DNA from: Solea solea
Taxonomy: Eukaryota > Chordata > Actinopteri > Pleuronectiformes > Soleidae
Reading direction: 5' to 3'
Length of the DNA stretch: 64,000 nt
Assembly: GCF_958295425.1 (NCBI RefSeq)
Contig: NC_081141.1
Coordinates: 20,510,884 to 20,574,883 of the forward strand
In this document: piece after piece, positions 38,278 to 50,371 of the stretch
How positions within the stretch are numbered: position 1 is the stretch's first letter
Layout of the letters: every line of letters starts with the position of its first letter
The notes under the pieces: model-generated
Databases searched by the model: none
Seen by the model: only the letters and a program-made list of their open reading frames with translations
Told to the model about the DNA's origin: nothing
Program-made: the position numbers and the translations under genes

Positions 38278-39773
38278 CAAAGCACCCACCCCAATCTACC
38301 CCAGACCACTGCTTCACTTAGCCCCTCCTTTTGGCACTGAGTGGACAGGGAGAAAGGAAAAATTGATCCCTAGTGACTATATATAACCTCCCTCCCTGAG
38401 CCCCCCCCCCCCAAAACAGCCATTTCTTAGCCCCCTTTTCATTCACGTGGATGAACGGGACGGGGTAAAATGAAAATGTCCAAAGACCCAGCCATCTTCT
38501 CCAGAGGCAGAGGAGATTACTCCGGCCACAGCTACAGACAGACTGCGTTCCTTAGCGATACTGCTCCACACTGGGACGTGCGCTGCGGAAAGAGTGCGGA
38601 AAGAAGGGAGAACAGGTTCCTACTTTCACCTCAAGCTTCTAAAGCATCTGTATAAACCTCTGGCCTGCAATCACACGCAGTATTTGATTCTTCCAACACC
38701 TGCCCAAGCGTTGGCCAGAGACGCGTGTCATGAGAGGCACTGTTGGATGATGGACGGAAAGCTCTGATGTAATGTTTGCATCTCCGCTGTGTTGTCTGTG
38801 TGTGGACACCTCCGATGGCATGTGTGTGTGTGTGTGTGTGTGCACTGTCTGTGAAGTTAGCGAGAGGCTTTTTTTCTAGTAGACTTTTTGAAGACAATTT
38901 ACATTCCAGAGAAATAGACCCTTTATTTTTTGTTCTGATCTTTACAAGGGAGAACTCTTTGTCCCAAGGGTTATTACTAAAGGAATTCATATATTGATTT
39001 ATTTAAGAACAAGCAATTTAACTTATTATAGTTAGTTTAGGGTATAATATAAATGTGGTTTTATAAAGTGGTCCTTTTTCCAGCTGTCACTGAAATAAGG
39101 TTGTCTCAGCAATTGCTATTTACTTTGCTAAATGATCAGAGGGAAATGATTTTTGTTAGTGAAATCGATTCTCACAGGTTCTTTCATCACAAAATCCTGA
39201 TTTTAAGTAATCTTATTGACCTTGTGTAAAGGTGAAATTGTTAGTTAGCCTTATCCTTTTTTTGCTCTCACTTATGACGCATGCTTTGTCACACCAATGC
39301 CCTGATATTATTTCATTCCATGTTGCAAACTTCAATGTAAATGGCTACACCTTGACGATTTACAGTGTCATTTTTAAATGTCTCAGCCAGTATCTAAGTC
39401 TGTAGTCACTATGCAGTAAACGGCGAATGAGCGCACAAGTGCTCAGTAGTAAACAACAGGGTGTGTGTGTGTGTGTGTTAGGTGTTCAGTAACCCTCATC
39501 ATGCTATTGTTACCCATTGATTTCTTTTTTTGACATTATCACCATACAAACCTCATTCTCAGGACATGAAAAACAAAGAAACACAAAGAGTAGGTGACAT
39601 TTGCAAAATGTTTGTTTTTGTTTATAGTCTGGTTTTATTCTATTTATTTAAGAAAAATATTAGCAATTTAATATTATGTTTTTGAAGCCATCTTTATTTG
39701 AAACACTACAGAAAATGGTGCAAATGTGATTTGAATATCTCAAGTTGTAATTATATTTTGTGCTCCAAATAAA
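38278..39773 (+). other. ebf2: ebf2 3'UTR and poly(A) signal
   Basis: About 1.5 kb from the TAG to AATAAA at 39768-39773. Contains a GT run near 38821-38842, another near 39460-39478, and an EBF-like TCCCAAGGGT at 38962-38971. AT-rich in the distal half. Confidence 0.6.
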
Positions 39774-40097
39774 ACAATTGAGAAAAAAAAACCCTGCTGA
39801 TTTACTATAAGTGTAAACATTCTTTTACATGTGCATGCATAGATGCATAGAACAAGTGCTTTTTTTTTTTTTATTCAGCGTATATTCCTGGCGTCTGCAC
39901 GTTCTGCTGGATCTATTTTCGACTGTGCTCATCACCCGTGTGCTCGCACAGTTTGCTACATTTTTTTCCTGTATACATAGCTGATGAGCCGCAGCATCTT
40001 AATTGTGATGAAAGCGTTAAAGACTGAGTGGAGCATGTCAAGATAAACACCACTACGCCGCACCTTCCCAACACACACACGCACGCACATGCACATG

Positions 40098-40104
<7 letters not shown>

Positions 40105-40138
<34 letters not shown>
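40105..40138. repeat. (CA)n microsatellite
   Basis: About 17 CA units, 330 bp beyond the ebf2 poly(A) signal. Confidence 0.9.
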
Positions 40139-40140
<2 letters not shown>

Positions 40141-40399
40141 CTGTACTCCTCTACTCTCCAATAAGCCTGCTTTTCTCTGAGGACCAAGCCTCTAGGGGCC
40201 CAAGTGAGAACCACATGAGTCTTCTTCCAACGTGGTCTCCTCCTCTCTCTCCTCCTCACTGTCTCTTTCTCACTCTTAAAACACACACACACACAAGCCT
40301 CACTAGTGCCTTGTTTTTCAGTCTTTGTTTGTTTCTGCTTTATCCTCTGCTTTTTTTTCTCCCTCTCTCTCTCTCCTCTCCTTTGCTCTCTCGAAGTGG

Positions 40400-40560
40400 C
40401 CTTTCTCTGCTAATGTAATTAGCACTGGTAAAGGAGGGCAGTTAATTACCCACTCTATTTTGATCGGGTAATTAATGTTATGCCAGGAAACAGCAACTGT
40501 TTCATTAACGCGGCGCTCAAAGCGGCGAGCAGGCCGGGTATAAGTGCCCGGTGGCTGTTC
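40400..40560. promoter_or_regulatory. Candidate conserved non-coding element 3' of ebf2
   Basis: High-complexity block with three TAATTA-type cores: CTAATGTAATTAGCAC, GTTAATTACCCACT and GGGTAATTAATGTTATG. A CG-rich end follows. It stands out from the simple-repeat sequence around it. Function is inferred from composition only. Confidence 0.35.
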
Positions 40561-42639
40561 CGTGTTTGTCTTTGTGTGTGGACTGATATGATGATACACG
40601 CATGGACCAACAGTGATCAACAACTCCTCTCAGTGACAGTGAGAGACACAAGGACTTCAAACATCTGTGGTTTGACCTCAATAGTATCTCCGTTTTTCCG
40701 CCTGTGCTGTCTTTGTCACCATCGAGTAGCACATGACAAAAAGAAAAGAAAAGGGAAAAAAAAAAAGTCCAGGCTGTTGCCTTTTCCGTCTCATCCCTCC
40801 CTCCCTCCCTCCTTTGCTCTCTCTTTTGATAAGCTGTTAATTTGACAAGTTAGAGTCAGCTTTGTTGCTGGCACCTCAGCATTCATCTTGCTACAGTGCT
40901 CCTTCTGCCCAGCGGTGCAGGAGCCATATGCTCCTCTTCCACATGACTGTTCTGTTGTTGCTGCTGCTGCTGCTGCAGTGGATGCAGCATCACCGTTTAC
41001 CGTCGCCTGATCACAGTTTAGATAAAGACAGGAGGAGACGCCACCTGCTACTGTGCCGTTCCACGCCATCACTTCAAAAGAGCATCTTAGCTGCTGGGCA
41101 AACGGGAGCAAAAAACCTTGTCATTTTTCATCATTGATACGACTATAACGCTGATGAGCCTTCGTGTCGAAGTTACGATGTTGTCCTCGGCACAATGGAT
41201 TGAACATAAACCACAAAACACACCCTTCCCCTCTCACCTCTCAGGGGATGTGTTTGTGTTTATATACCCAATTAGCCCTCTGGCCACAGCATGGACATGC
41301 ATTAGGCTGACATTAGCCCCGGGTGGATGTAACATATGCGCATGTGTGTAAAATACAGTGCATCCCTTCCTCATTTGGAGCATAATTTCAGGGGTGTGTA
41401 TGCCTTATTAGGCAGACGGAGGCCAAGCTTGAGGAGGGGGGGGGGGACCCACTGTTTTGTCACATAGATTGGTAGAATGGTGTCCACACACTCAGCCAGT
41501 GTCCTTTGCCTTTGGCCCGTCAGTAAAACCATGCATTGTTGCCCATTAGACCACTGGACCTGGACTCTCCTCTTTTTTTTTTTCAAAATAAATCCCCACC
41601 CCTTCTGCCATTCCCCTGGGTGTCAGTAGAGTGGGGTGGCAGATGGGACAGACACAGAGCTGCCCCATGAGACCACCCCTCCCCAAAACACACACACACA
41701 TATACACACACATGTAAACACACATTCACATATAGGTGCACACATGTGCTCAGACATGCATGCATGCACAAATGCATAAGCAGCGACACACACATACACA
41801 CACACACACACTCATATACAGAGCGATGGAGAGAGAGGCACAGCAGCAGCAACACATAGCTCTCCCCTGCCCCCAAACACAAACCTCATCAGTCAGCCTG
41901 CTGCTTTTGTCCCAACTGCAGGATTATATGTTCTGTGAACACAGAGTGATGTCTCTGTCCCTGCCTCTCAATCTGTGCTTTGTGTACCTGTGTATGTGTG
42001 TGTGAGAGAGAGTGACAAACTGCACACTAGCACCTTTAGCAGAGAGGTGGAATTTCAACTGGATTGATGAAGACATCATCAAGGAAGTTGTACTAGTTTT
42101 ACTACTTCTATTTGATAATATGAGTACATTACAGTCATATCAGTAGCCAAAGACGCAGTACATAAATTCAAAGTGTTTCTGATCTCATATTGAATCGTAA
42201 TCATCAATTTTAAAACGCTAGCTACATAACAGTAATATCAAAAGCTGAAGATGCAGAAAAAAGATCAACTTGTTTCTGATCTTGATTGAAAACTTAAAAA
42301 AACTGACACGTTTTGCGATGTTAAATATATAAGTAGTGTAGATTTACACACCATAATAATATTAACACACTACAGTAAAATCAATAGATGAGGAAGCATA
42401 GATAGATAGATAGATAAAGCATGGTTAAATTCAGTGTTTCTCATTTTTATTTAGAATAACATTAAACAAACATTGTTTTGGTATTCATATCACATTATTA
42501 ATCAGTACATTCTGGAGTGATCGGTCTGTTTCAGTTATGTGGTTTTTAATTCATACTTTTAAATTTCACTCACTCTTCACATGGATTCACTTTATTTATT
42601 TCAATAATAATGCTAGACTTTTGAGTTTTATACCATACA

Positions 42640-42735
42640 GTATATATATAAACATATATATGTATATATATGTCATATCTATATCTATATATATATATAC
42701 ATAGTGAGAGAGAGAGAGAGATGCACACACACATA
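42640..42735. repeat. Compound TA / GA / CA microsatellite
   Basis: (TA)n-rich sequence passes into (GA)n and then (CA)n. The open frames across it are artefacts. Confidence 0.8.
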
Positions 42736-42769
42736 TATACATAAGGTTGTATGTCTTTTCCTTTGGGTG

Positions 42770-43035
42770 CAGCATTGACAATTAGCCAGATTAAAGAAGC
42801 GGGGATGTAATTTGGGCCAAACACGCGCATTGGCTGTGAGTGCGCGCGCCTGTGTGAGGTGAGAAGGCCCCACACTGGTGATTAATTACAGCCAGGCCAT
42901 GTGACAGAGGTGGGAGCTCTCCCACTGCTGTCTGCTGCAGACACACGGGGAAATACAGCCGGGCTAATTGACCCGGCTTCTGTAAGGCCATCCATCAACC
43001 GTGGCCCGAGTGGCCCCGCAAGAAACACATTATTC
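42770..43035. promoter_or_regulatory. Candidate conserved non-coding element
   Basis: Block with GACAATTAGCCAGATTAAAG, GTGATTAATTACAGCC and GGGCTAATTGACCCGG, between a microsatellite and a LINE remnant. G+C higher than its flanks. Confidence 0.33.
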
Positions 43036-43339
43036 CGAGGTAAGTTAGTTAACCAACTAGCGCTTCAGCAGTCATTAATGCTATTAGCTCTTCTCCTGGC
43101 TCTTCCTTCAAAAAAAGTCACTGCGTCGTGAGTCGTGTGCTTCAAACCAGAGAGAGAGTTAGTACACAAAGTTCATACAACAACAATTCACCTGACAGCT
43201 TTTAGTTTGTGTTTAATTGTCGTTTTGACTGATATTTTCATAACTTCCACCGCGTTTGGCCTCGTAGTACTGAAGCTAACTGAAGCTAACCTATCTGAAG
43301 TAGGCCTACAAGCCGTCCACTAAAGTTAGGGTTAGTTTA

Positions 43340-44160
43340 GTTTTATTTATTTATTTATTTTACACAACACAAAATTACCGAAACAACAACAACATCACAC
43401 ATTGTGCAGGAGAGATTCAGAAAGTGATGTCGTCTTTTAAAATAAAGGCAACATAAATCATAAAAATAAACTTATAACAGTTAAAATAATGTAAATGTAA
43501 TGTAATGAGGGTGTTTATAATGTAAACATGTGAGTGGGGACATGTTGAATATTACACACATTGTTACATACATTTACATTTATATACACAAAAAAGAAGA
43601 AAAGGAAGTCATTTAAAACAAACAACTCCCACTGAATTAACATCCTTCAGTAGATGTTTTAGAAATCTGTCTTTTGAAATTCGTAAAGGATGTAGACTTG
43701 ATAACAATTTGGATTTCATTGTTTCATATCTGAGCCACTTTATACCTTATTGAGAAATGTGTCTTGTGTTATACTTGTGAAAGTCAGAGTATGGTTGGAA
43801 AAAATATATTTGCAAAGAAATCTGAGCTGGTTGATATAAAGGATATAAAGTCCCATGTTTGATATTTATTCATGTTAAATATTGAAATAATTTTGAGCTG
43901 ATTGAAAAGCAACCTTATTTTTTAGTAGAGTCGTGTAAAGCTTGTGAAGGTGGTTGGGATAAGTAGCTCCCCAAATTATATTACGATATGTAAGATAAGT
44001 TTGAAGCTTGAATTAAACTATAGTAAAGAGACAATAGTCCCTTCTAATGAATCAAACCTTGAAATGTACAGACTTTCACAAGCATCCAAACTGTAGATGT
44101 TTAGGTTAATTTAGATTTTATGACTCAAACAATATTTAACTTTTTTTAATTTGTTTAATA
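43340..44160 (-). mobile_element. Decayed LINE, 3' part of ORF2
   Basis: On the minus strand, 43925-43990 reads YRNIIWGATYPNHLHKLYTT, the post-catalytic region of reverse transcriptases of the L2/CR1/Jockey group. Further 3', 43635-43760 reads SIRYKVAQI, a stop in place of the expected Trp, then NNEIQIVIKSTSFTNFKRQI, the usual end of such ORF2 proteins. An (AAAT)n-like tail ends near 43340. Several stops show it is inactive; the catalytic core is absent. Confidence 0.65.
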
Positions 44161-45780
44161 GTCCAATTCCTTCTCAAACTGGCGAAAAAAGAAAACTTTT
44201 CTTTTTTAGTTTAGTTTTTCACAATCAGTCACATTTTCATCTTAACGCTGAAGCCTATTAGACGGCATCTAACATATTAAATGTATTGACAGACAAAAAA
44301 AATATCCAGGTCAAACTGAAGAGCCATTAAAAGTGTGTTTTTATCTGTGTTTCCCAGTTAGTGCAGTTGACTGCAGTTTCTGTCTTAAACAGCAGAGTGC
44401 GCAGTGACACCCATGTAATTGTAATTACTCACAGGAATACAGTGACCTACTTTTTAAAGTGAACACCTTTTTGTGCCCAAACATCTTCTGAAAATATGTG
44501 TTTCATGACATGAAAGTTCTGTTGAGTTTAAGAATGTGTGAATTCTATTTATTTTTTTTATTATTATTTCTCCTTTGACTCCTATTGTAAACCTCCGTTT
44601 CTCTGACGGCTATTTCGAGTGAGATTTCTCTGTGTAGATGGTTCACATACATATTTAGCCAGTGTGGGGGTGGAGGCTGCACATTAGGGTCAAAGGTTAG
44701 CCACCACAGGAAGTAAACAAAACACAGGGGTGTCGTTTGCGTTCATTTTTTTAAAAACAACACATTAAACATTTGAAATGAATCGAGACAATTGACATTA
44801 AATTAGTGTTTGTCAATGTACCAAATATAATTTTGTCTAACTCCTGGACTGCTATTAGTTGAAGCATAAAATTGCCTCACGACTCGCCTTACAGCTTGTG
44901 TGGTAACGGTCAGTCCTGCCTGTTTTAGATTTCACTTCACTCTTAGGTCCCCCCGCTGCAGCCTTAACAGACCAGACAGGTACTGTGGAGTCCAGATCAG
45001 CTGTCAAAGCTGTGGCTCGGTGTATTTTTCTTTTTGCTAAACAAGATGGAGAGGTCTCGGCTCTTCACACCTGGTCAGGGTCCACATGTGCTTTCACTCA
45101 CTTCCCCACAAGAAAAATCCCTCCAGATATCTCACAATAGAAGGGGGGGGGGGGAGAAGACATATGGAGACGTGTAGGGAACCGGGGTGGGTGTTTTGAT
45201 GTGAGCAGGGGAAATGATTTCTCATCCCCACAAGGTAACTAGTCATATACTCAAAGTCTCTCCCCAAATATCTCCCCTCCTCACCCCCCGTGAGTGTTTC
45301 TGGGGTCTAGAGTAATTGCAGCTGGGTCACATCCAGTTGTCACAGTTGACCTTTTGCCAATGATGAAGTTATAGTTCATTTGTGTGTGTGTGTGTGTGTG
45401 TGCACACGCATGCAGTGTTACTACAACTGAGTAATTATTTTTGTTAAATTGCAGAGGAACACTTCACTCCAGCTCTTGTGTATGGGACAGCCCAATAGTG
45501 CCACCTACCTATGAAAGAGATTTTTTTTTTCTTAATTTTTATTTTTTTTTGGCTTTTTTCCCTTCATCTCCAGTGATCATGTGAAGTGAAGTGTCTCTTT
45601 GGTGGAGGCATTTCTCTTCTCATGGTTGGCTGACGGCAGCTTCATTTGTCTTTAGATAAACCAACACTTCACAGACGTCTGGACCCCACCGTGATTCCGT
45701 CTCACACAAACACACACACACACGGTGTTGTTGTAGTAGCAACACTGTGACAAACAACCGCCTTTTAATGTCTTGCTGTC
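44161..45780. other. Intergenic stretch, nothing firm
   Basis: AT-rich to mixed sequence with a homopolymeric G run near 45144-45154 and a GT run near 45381-45402. No gene or repeat with definable ends was seen. Confidence 0.4.
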
Positions 45781-45960
45781 TGTCCTCTGTATAGCAGCAT
45801 GCATAAATATGTAGGACAAAATCTAATCAAATAAATCAGTTCATTAGTAGAGCTGCTGGTATTTCTGCTTTTGCATTAATTACATAGTCATTACCATATC
45901 AATTATAGAAATCAGAGATCATGTAATTAAGGTTTAACCAAAAGCACCTGCTGCCTCTGA
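45780..45960. promoter_or_regulatory. Candidate enhancer with POU/homeodomain motifs
   Basis: Contains TTTTGCATTAATTACATAG (about 45869-45887), ACCATATCAATTATAG and CATGTAATTAAGG. Complex AT-rich sequence, unlike the simple repeats around it. Confidence 0.33.
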
Positions 45961-46369
45961 GCTGTGTGTGTGTTTGTGTGCTTCACTCCTAATCTAATCT
46001 CCGTCCTTTGACAGGACGCCCCCCCCCATCAATCCCGAGCTGACGGAATTCAGCTTCTTTTTTGTGCGTGCATGTTTTGTTTTTGTTTAGACTAGTGGGT
46101 GGCAGCAGTGGTGGCGGTTGTATTTGGTAGAGGGGGTGTGATGCGAAATGTTGTCATGGCAATCAAATTGATTGGCAGGGACGCCTGGTTAGATGGGAAG
46201 AATAGGAGACAGGTGGGCGGAGGCGGGGCTACACATCTAAAGGAACAGATTGGGGACAAAGTGAGGACTCGCTGGGTGTCAGGAGGGGAGACACTGTCTG
46301 CGTGGCTCCAGTTTCACCTTGTAAAAGATAACCAGTAATTACACTTAACGGTCCACTGAGGGTATTCTG

Positions 46370-46920
46370 TACGCTGAGGTTTCTGGTATTGAAAAAGGGC
46401 CCCGACAATTATTCAATAACAATATATCACAAGATATTTTCTTCCATGTCAGTATAATAAAGGCTGAATACTCATTGATATTAAGTGCAAACACACTTTG
46501 AGACATAATGTGTAATTGCTTTGAAGGATTTTCCTCTTTGTTTATATCTATTCGATGTTTTCTGTCCATTAAATATGTTTAAAGCTACGATTAACTGGTT
46601 TCTATAACTTTCCTCGGTAGAAAAAGCCAATCTTTAATTCTGTGACATTTATCATGATAGTCATGGCTATATCACCCAGCCCTAATAATGATTTATTATG
46701 TTATGCACTGTGTAAACACACTCTGGGAAGCAACACATGATTTGAGATTTAATTTTGTGACCCAGTGTTTTTACCTGCCCAAAAAGACATTTAAAACCAG
46801 AATTCTTTAACTTGCTTTCTTCTTGCACATAATTATCTGACATTTTATTGCTGAAATTAATTGATTTGAAACCTTTTTTTATGATATATGGCTGTGGCTA
46901 TATCGCTCAGCCCCAGTGTG
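46370..46920 (-). mobile_element. Two remnants of a small DNA element
   Basis: ATGGCTATATCACCCAGCCC at about 46663-46682 and GGCTATATCGCTCAGCCCCA near 46895-46914 are near-identical ends 230 bp apart in the same orientation. Their reverse complement (GGGCTGGG.GATATAGCC) resembles a terminus of abundant fish DNA elements. The other termini were not found. Confidence 0.4.
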
Positions 46921-48142
46921 TAACAATATCAGTCGATGTTTATTTCTTTGTCTTTAATGTAACTGATACCTCATTCCCACTGGTCAAAAAACAGTTTAGT
47001 CTGTGATTTAAACACATTTAATTAGCGCTCACTCCCAGCTCGAATAACTCCGCAAAGAAGGCAGGTTTTTATTGCCATCAGTGGGAACACAAGACATGTT
47101 TTCGGTGATACGCCATTTCCAGCGCATCATCTTTTGGCATTTAGGATTAATGTTTGTAGCAACGCTTATGTTTTCAAATACGGGACAGCACTCAATATAA
47201 TTTTGTTCATCAATTTAATCTTTTAAAAGACATTTGTGAACATCATGCTTTCGAGGTTTGGGAAATGAAATTTTCTGGAGCAAAAGATTAGTCGAGAAAA
47301 TAATCGTTAGACAGCGGGAATAGTGTTGATAACCTTTCTCTAGCGGCTTGACCCTTGTTTAAAATTCCCAGGTATAATTTATTGTGAAATAGACCCAGGG
47401 TGAATTAAGTACATCTGAAATTTGCAACGTTGCCAATTTTTTCCTGTTCCACCAGTTTTGAGATACATGATGGCTGTGAACGCAGAAGGAAAAAGCTGTA
47501 AAAGGGCAGGGTGAGGAAAAGATGGATGGAGCTGAGGGGAACAATTCTTCTAATGAAGGAGTTTGGAATTATATGTAAGAAAAATACACAGAGGAAAAGA
47601 GAGAGGACAGAAGAGGAGATGAGGAATGAAAGGAGGGAGGAGCAAGAGGAAGGGAATGGGGCTCAGGGGGATGGACAACCACCTCCGGCCTCTTCCCCCT
47701 CCCCTGCACTTCCTGCTCCATTTCCTGTCTTGTCTTGAGTCTCAGTTTTTGCACCTTTCACCCCTGAGCACATCTGGCTTGTTTTCTCAAATGAAATCAT
47801 ATCTGCGCTTACATAAATACCATAAATGCCTTAAATTCCATACACTCTTGATTATATCCGCACCATGTAAAAGACGGAACGTTATTCTCTTTTTTCATCA
47901 TTCCATTGATTCATTTTTTTTTATTGTCATTTAATTAAACTTGATTCTTCTTACCTTCAAAGTACATTAACAGCCTTTAGCAAGAACAGTCTGAAAAACA
48001 TTTGGTGTGTTTACACTGTAGTAGTTTATGTTAAGTTCAAGTTGTCATGTTAAATATATGTAAGATGAACAGATAAAAAGAGAAAGCAGTCAGAAAGTGA
48101 GGACCTTTTCAACAGCCAGTAAGTTCTCCACAGCGTCGATAC
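46921..48142. other. Intergenic stretch, nothing firm
   Basis: AT-rich sequence with a purine-rich tract near 47580-47680 followed by a pyrimidine-rich tract near 47680-47740. No gene is seen. Confidence 0.4.
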
Positions 48143-48150
48143 ATCTCCCC

Positions 48151-48518
48151 TAGAGCTGCAACTAACGATTATTTTCATAATCGATTAATCCTTCGATTAT
48201 TTTCTCGATTAATCGTTTGGTGTTCAGAATATCAGAAAACCTTAAAAAATGTTGATCGGTGTTCGTCAAACCTGGACATGATGTTCTCAAATGTCTTGTT
48301 TTGTCCACAAACCAAAATGATTGACTTTTAATGATTTCTTTGTTTTCCCAGAGCAAATAAATGAAGAAAATATTCATATTTAAGAAGCTTAAACAATCGG
48401 AAATCTTGTTTTAATCATGAAAAAAGCTTCAAACCTGATTATTCGATTATCAAAATAGTTGTCGATTAATTGAGTCATCGATTAATAATCGATTCATCGA
48501 TTAATCATTTCAGCTCTA
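48151..48518. mobile_element. 368-bp hAT-type MITE with 8-bp TSD
   Basis: Ends TAGAGCTGCAACT and TTTCAGCTCTA form an inverted repeat. A perfect 8-bp duplication ATCTCCCC flanks it (48143-48150 and 48519-48526), the TSD length of hAT transposons. Both ends are dense in ATCGATTAATCG-like palindromes. No transposase, so non-autonomous. Confidence 0.88.
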
Positions 48519-49094
48519 ATCTCCCCTATCCTAGGTTATTGATTATAAAACCATACGGATCCATGAACAGATCATTACCAAAATCTCATAAATGTAGCTA
48601 GAATTTATTTAAATCTTTGTGCCGTCCTCAGTATGGTCGCTCTATATACTTTAAGAAGACGGTTGTCCCACGTCCACAGGTTTACTTACGTTGCAAAGAA
48701 AGTTGTGAAGCTGAAATGTACAAGGCATAAATCTGTGAAATCTGTGCTATGCTACTGTGTTGGCACATTCTTAATTATATGCAGGTTCAGATGACATAAA
48801 ACGGTATGTACATATCCATGATGCTACGTTAGGCAATAGGCAAGACAGCTCAGAAACGACCTCGGAAAACTTGAACCACAAATAGTGCAGGTATTTGCTA
48901 GCTTCAAGTCGCACATAATTTATGAACAAATGTGTTCTTAAAGTGATCACAACGTAAGGAAAAAGCATATGTATCAGCCATGAAATACTAAATGAAGTAT
49001 GAAATAGCTATGGAATACTGATTGTAATAATTTTTTGATTTATGTTGCTTCCAAATGAACAAATGGCAGTCTAGAATGAAAGTGCACTATAAGG

Positions 49095-49106
49095 CCACTA
49101 GATGGC
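49095..49106 (+). promoter_or_regulatory. CTCF-like motif
   Basis: CCACTAGATGGC fits the core CCASYAGRKGGC at every position and is followed by AG, as in the longer consensus. Confidence 0.35.
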
Positions 49107-50016
49107 AGAAGAGAGCTGGGTAAAAGCTCCTCAGCTGTTCATATTCTGTAGCCACAGCTGAAGCTTCCCCTCTTCATCATGTTCATCTCTATGATGAAGA
49201 GAACATGAAAGGGAGCAAGGTATTCTGGGTACTTCAGTACACCCTGAGCTGGCATATTTTTCCTCTCTGTGGAACTTGGGAGGTTTTATATGAAGTGACA
49301 GATATTTCTGTAATTGATTGGAAATTTCAAGAGATAAAACAGCGCCACTGTCCTCACGTGTGTCTTCACCAGTAAAAACCAAGCCACTTGCGTCTGTTCT
49401 CTGTAAAACTTTGCCTACATTGCTGAACCTGCACTTGCACTTAGTCTTCATAGATGGCAGCTGCTGCTATTTGAGGCAAAAGATGCATCTGAATGATTTA
49501 CAACACAAGGGATTTCACTCACTCTGTGCTATTTTTAGAGTTTCACTCAAGAAAATGCTGCGTGTTTCACCAGACTCGTCACAATTGTCCTGTGTAGTGA
49601 AAAGATAGCGGTGGTTATGTAACTGTTACAATCCTAAGAAAAGCCCCACGGAGCTGGTGGTGCTGCACTGTCAGTAACACCAGTGTACACTGAGCTTTGT
49701 TCTACATATGTCTGTCGGATACGAAGCCAAATCGGCTCGGCTCTTTAGGTGAGGTGGCAGTTTGCCTGAGCCGTGGCGCCCCTGGTTTTTTTTTATCTGC
49801 CATATGGCTTTACCAATCACTGCTCTCTCGGGTGGTGTATTACCAGCACAGAGTGTGAGAGAGTAATTCAGAGCACCGAGCTAATCTTTGATATCCTCAC
49901 TCACACTAGTGTGTGTGTGTGTGTGTCATTATATGTGTTGACATGCTTATCAAGCTACACTGGACTTGTCAGTTTCATCGGAAACATTTTATTTCAGTTT
50001 TATTGATAACCAATTC

Positions 50017-50363
50017 GGGGCCAAATGCTTGGTGTAGTGGTTAGCACTCTTGCCTTTGCAGCAAGAAGACCCCGGTTTGCGACCTGGTCAGAACAAGGGC
50101 CTTCTGCATGGAATTTGCATGTTCTCCCTGTGTGTACGTGGGTTTTCTCTAGATTTCCGGCTTCCTTCCACAGTCCAGAAACATGTATAGTGGGATTGTG
50201 AGAGTGGGTGATTGTTTGCCTATGTATGTGGCCCTGTGATGGACTGGCGAACTGTCCAGGGTGTGACCCCGTCTGTCGCCCTATGTCAGCTGAGATTGGC
50301 ACAGCTCCCCCACGACTCTCATGTTGAGGATAAAGCTGTGGAAGATGAATGGATTGATGTATT
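50017..50363 (+). mobile_element. Full-length tRNA-derived SINE with TSD
   Basis: Head has A-box-like TGGTGTAGTGGTTAGCACTC and B-box-like CGGTTTGCGACC. The body has TTTGCATGTTCTCCCTGTGT and CCTGTGATGGACTGGCGAAC. The tail has GGATAAAGCTGTGGAAGATG and a short ATGG-type end. The direct repeat ACCAATTC flanks it (50009-50016 and 50364-50371). Confidence 0.88.
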
Positions 50364-50371
50364 ACCAATTC

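Noticed and set aside
50030..50110. tRNA gene candidate
   Set aside because: A- and B-box-like sequences belong to the head of a full-length SINE with TSD; no cloverleaf could be drawn.
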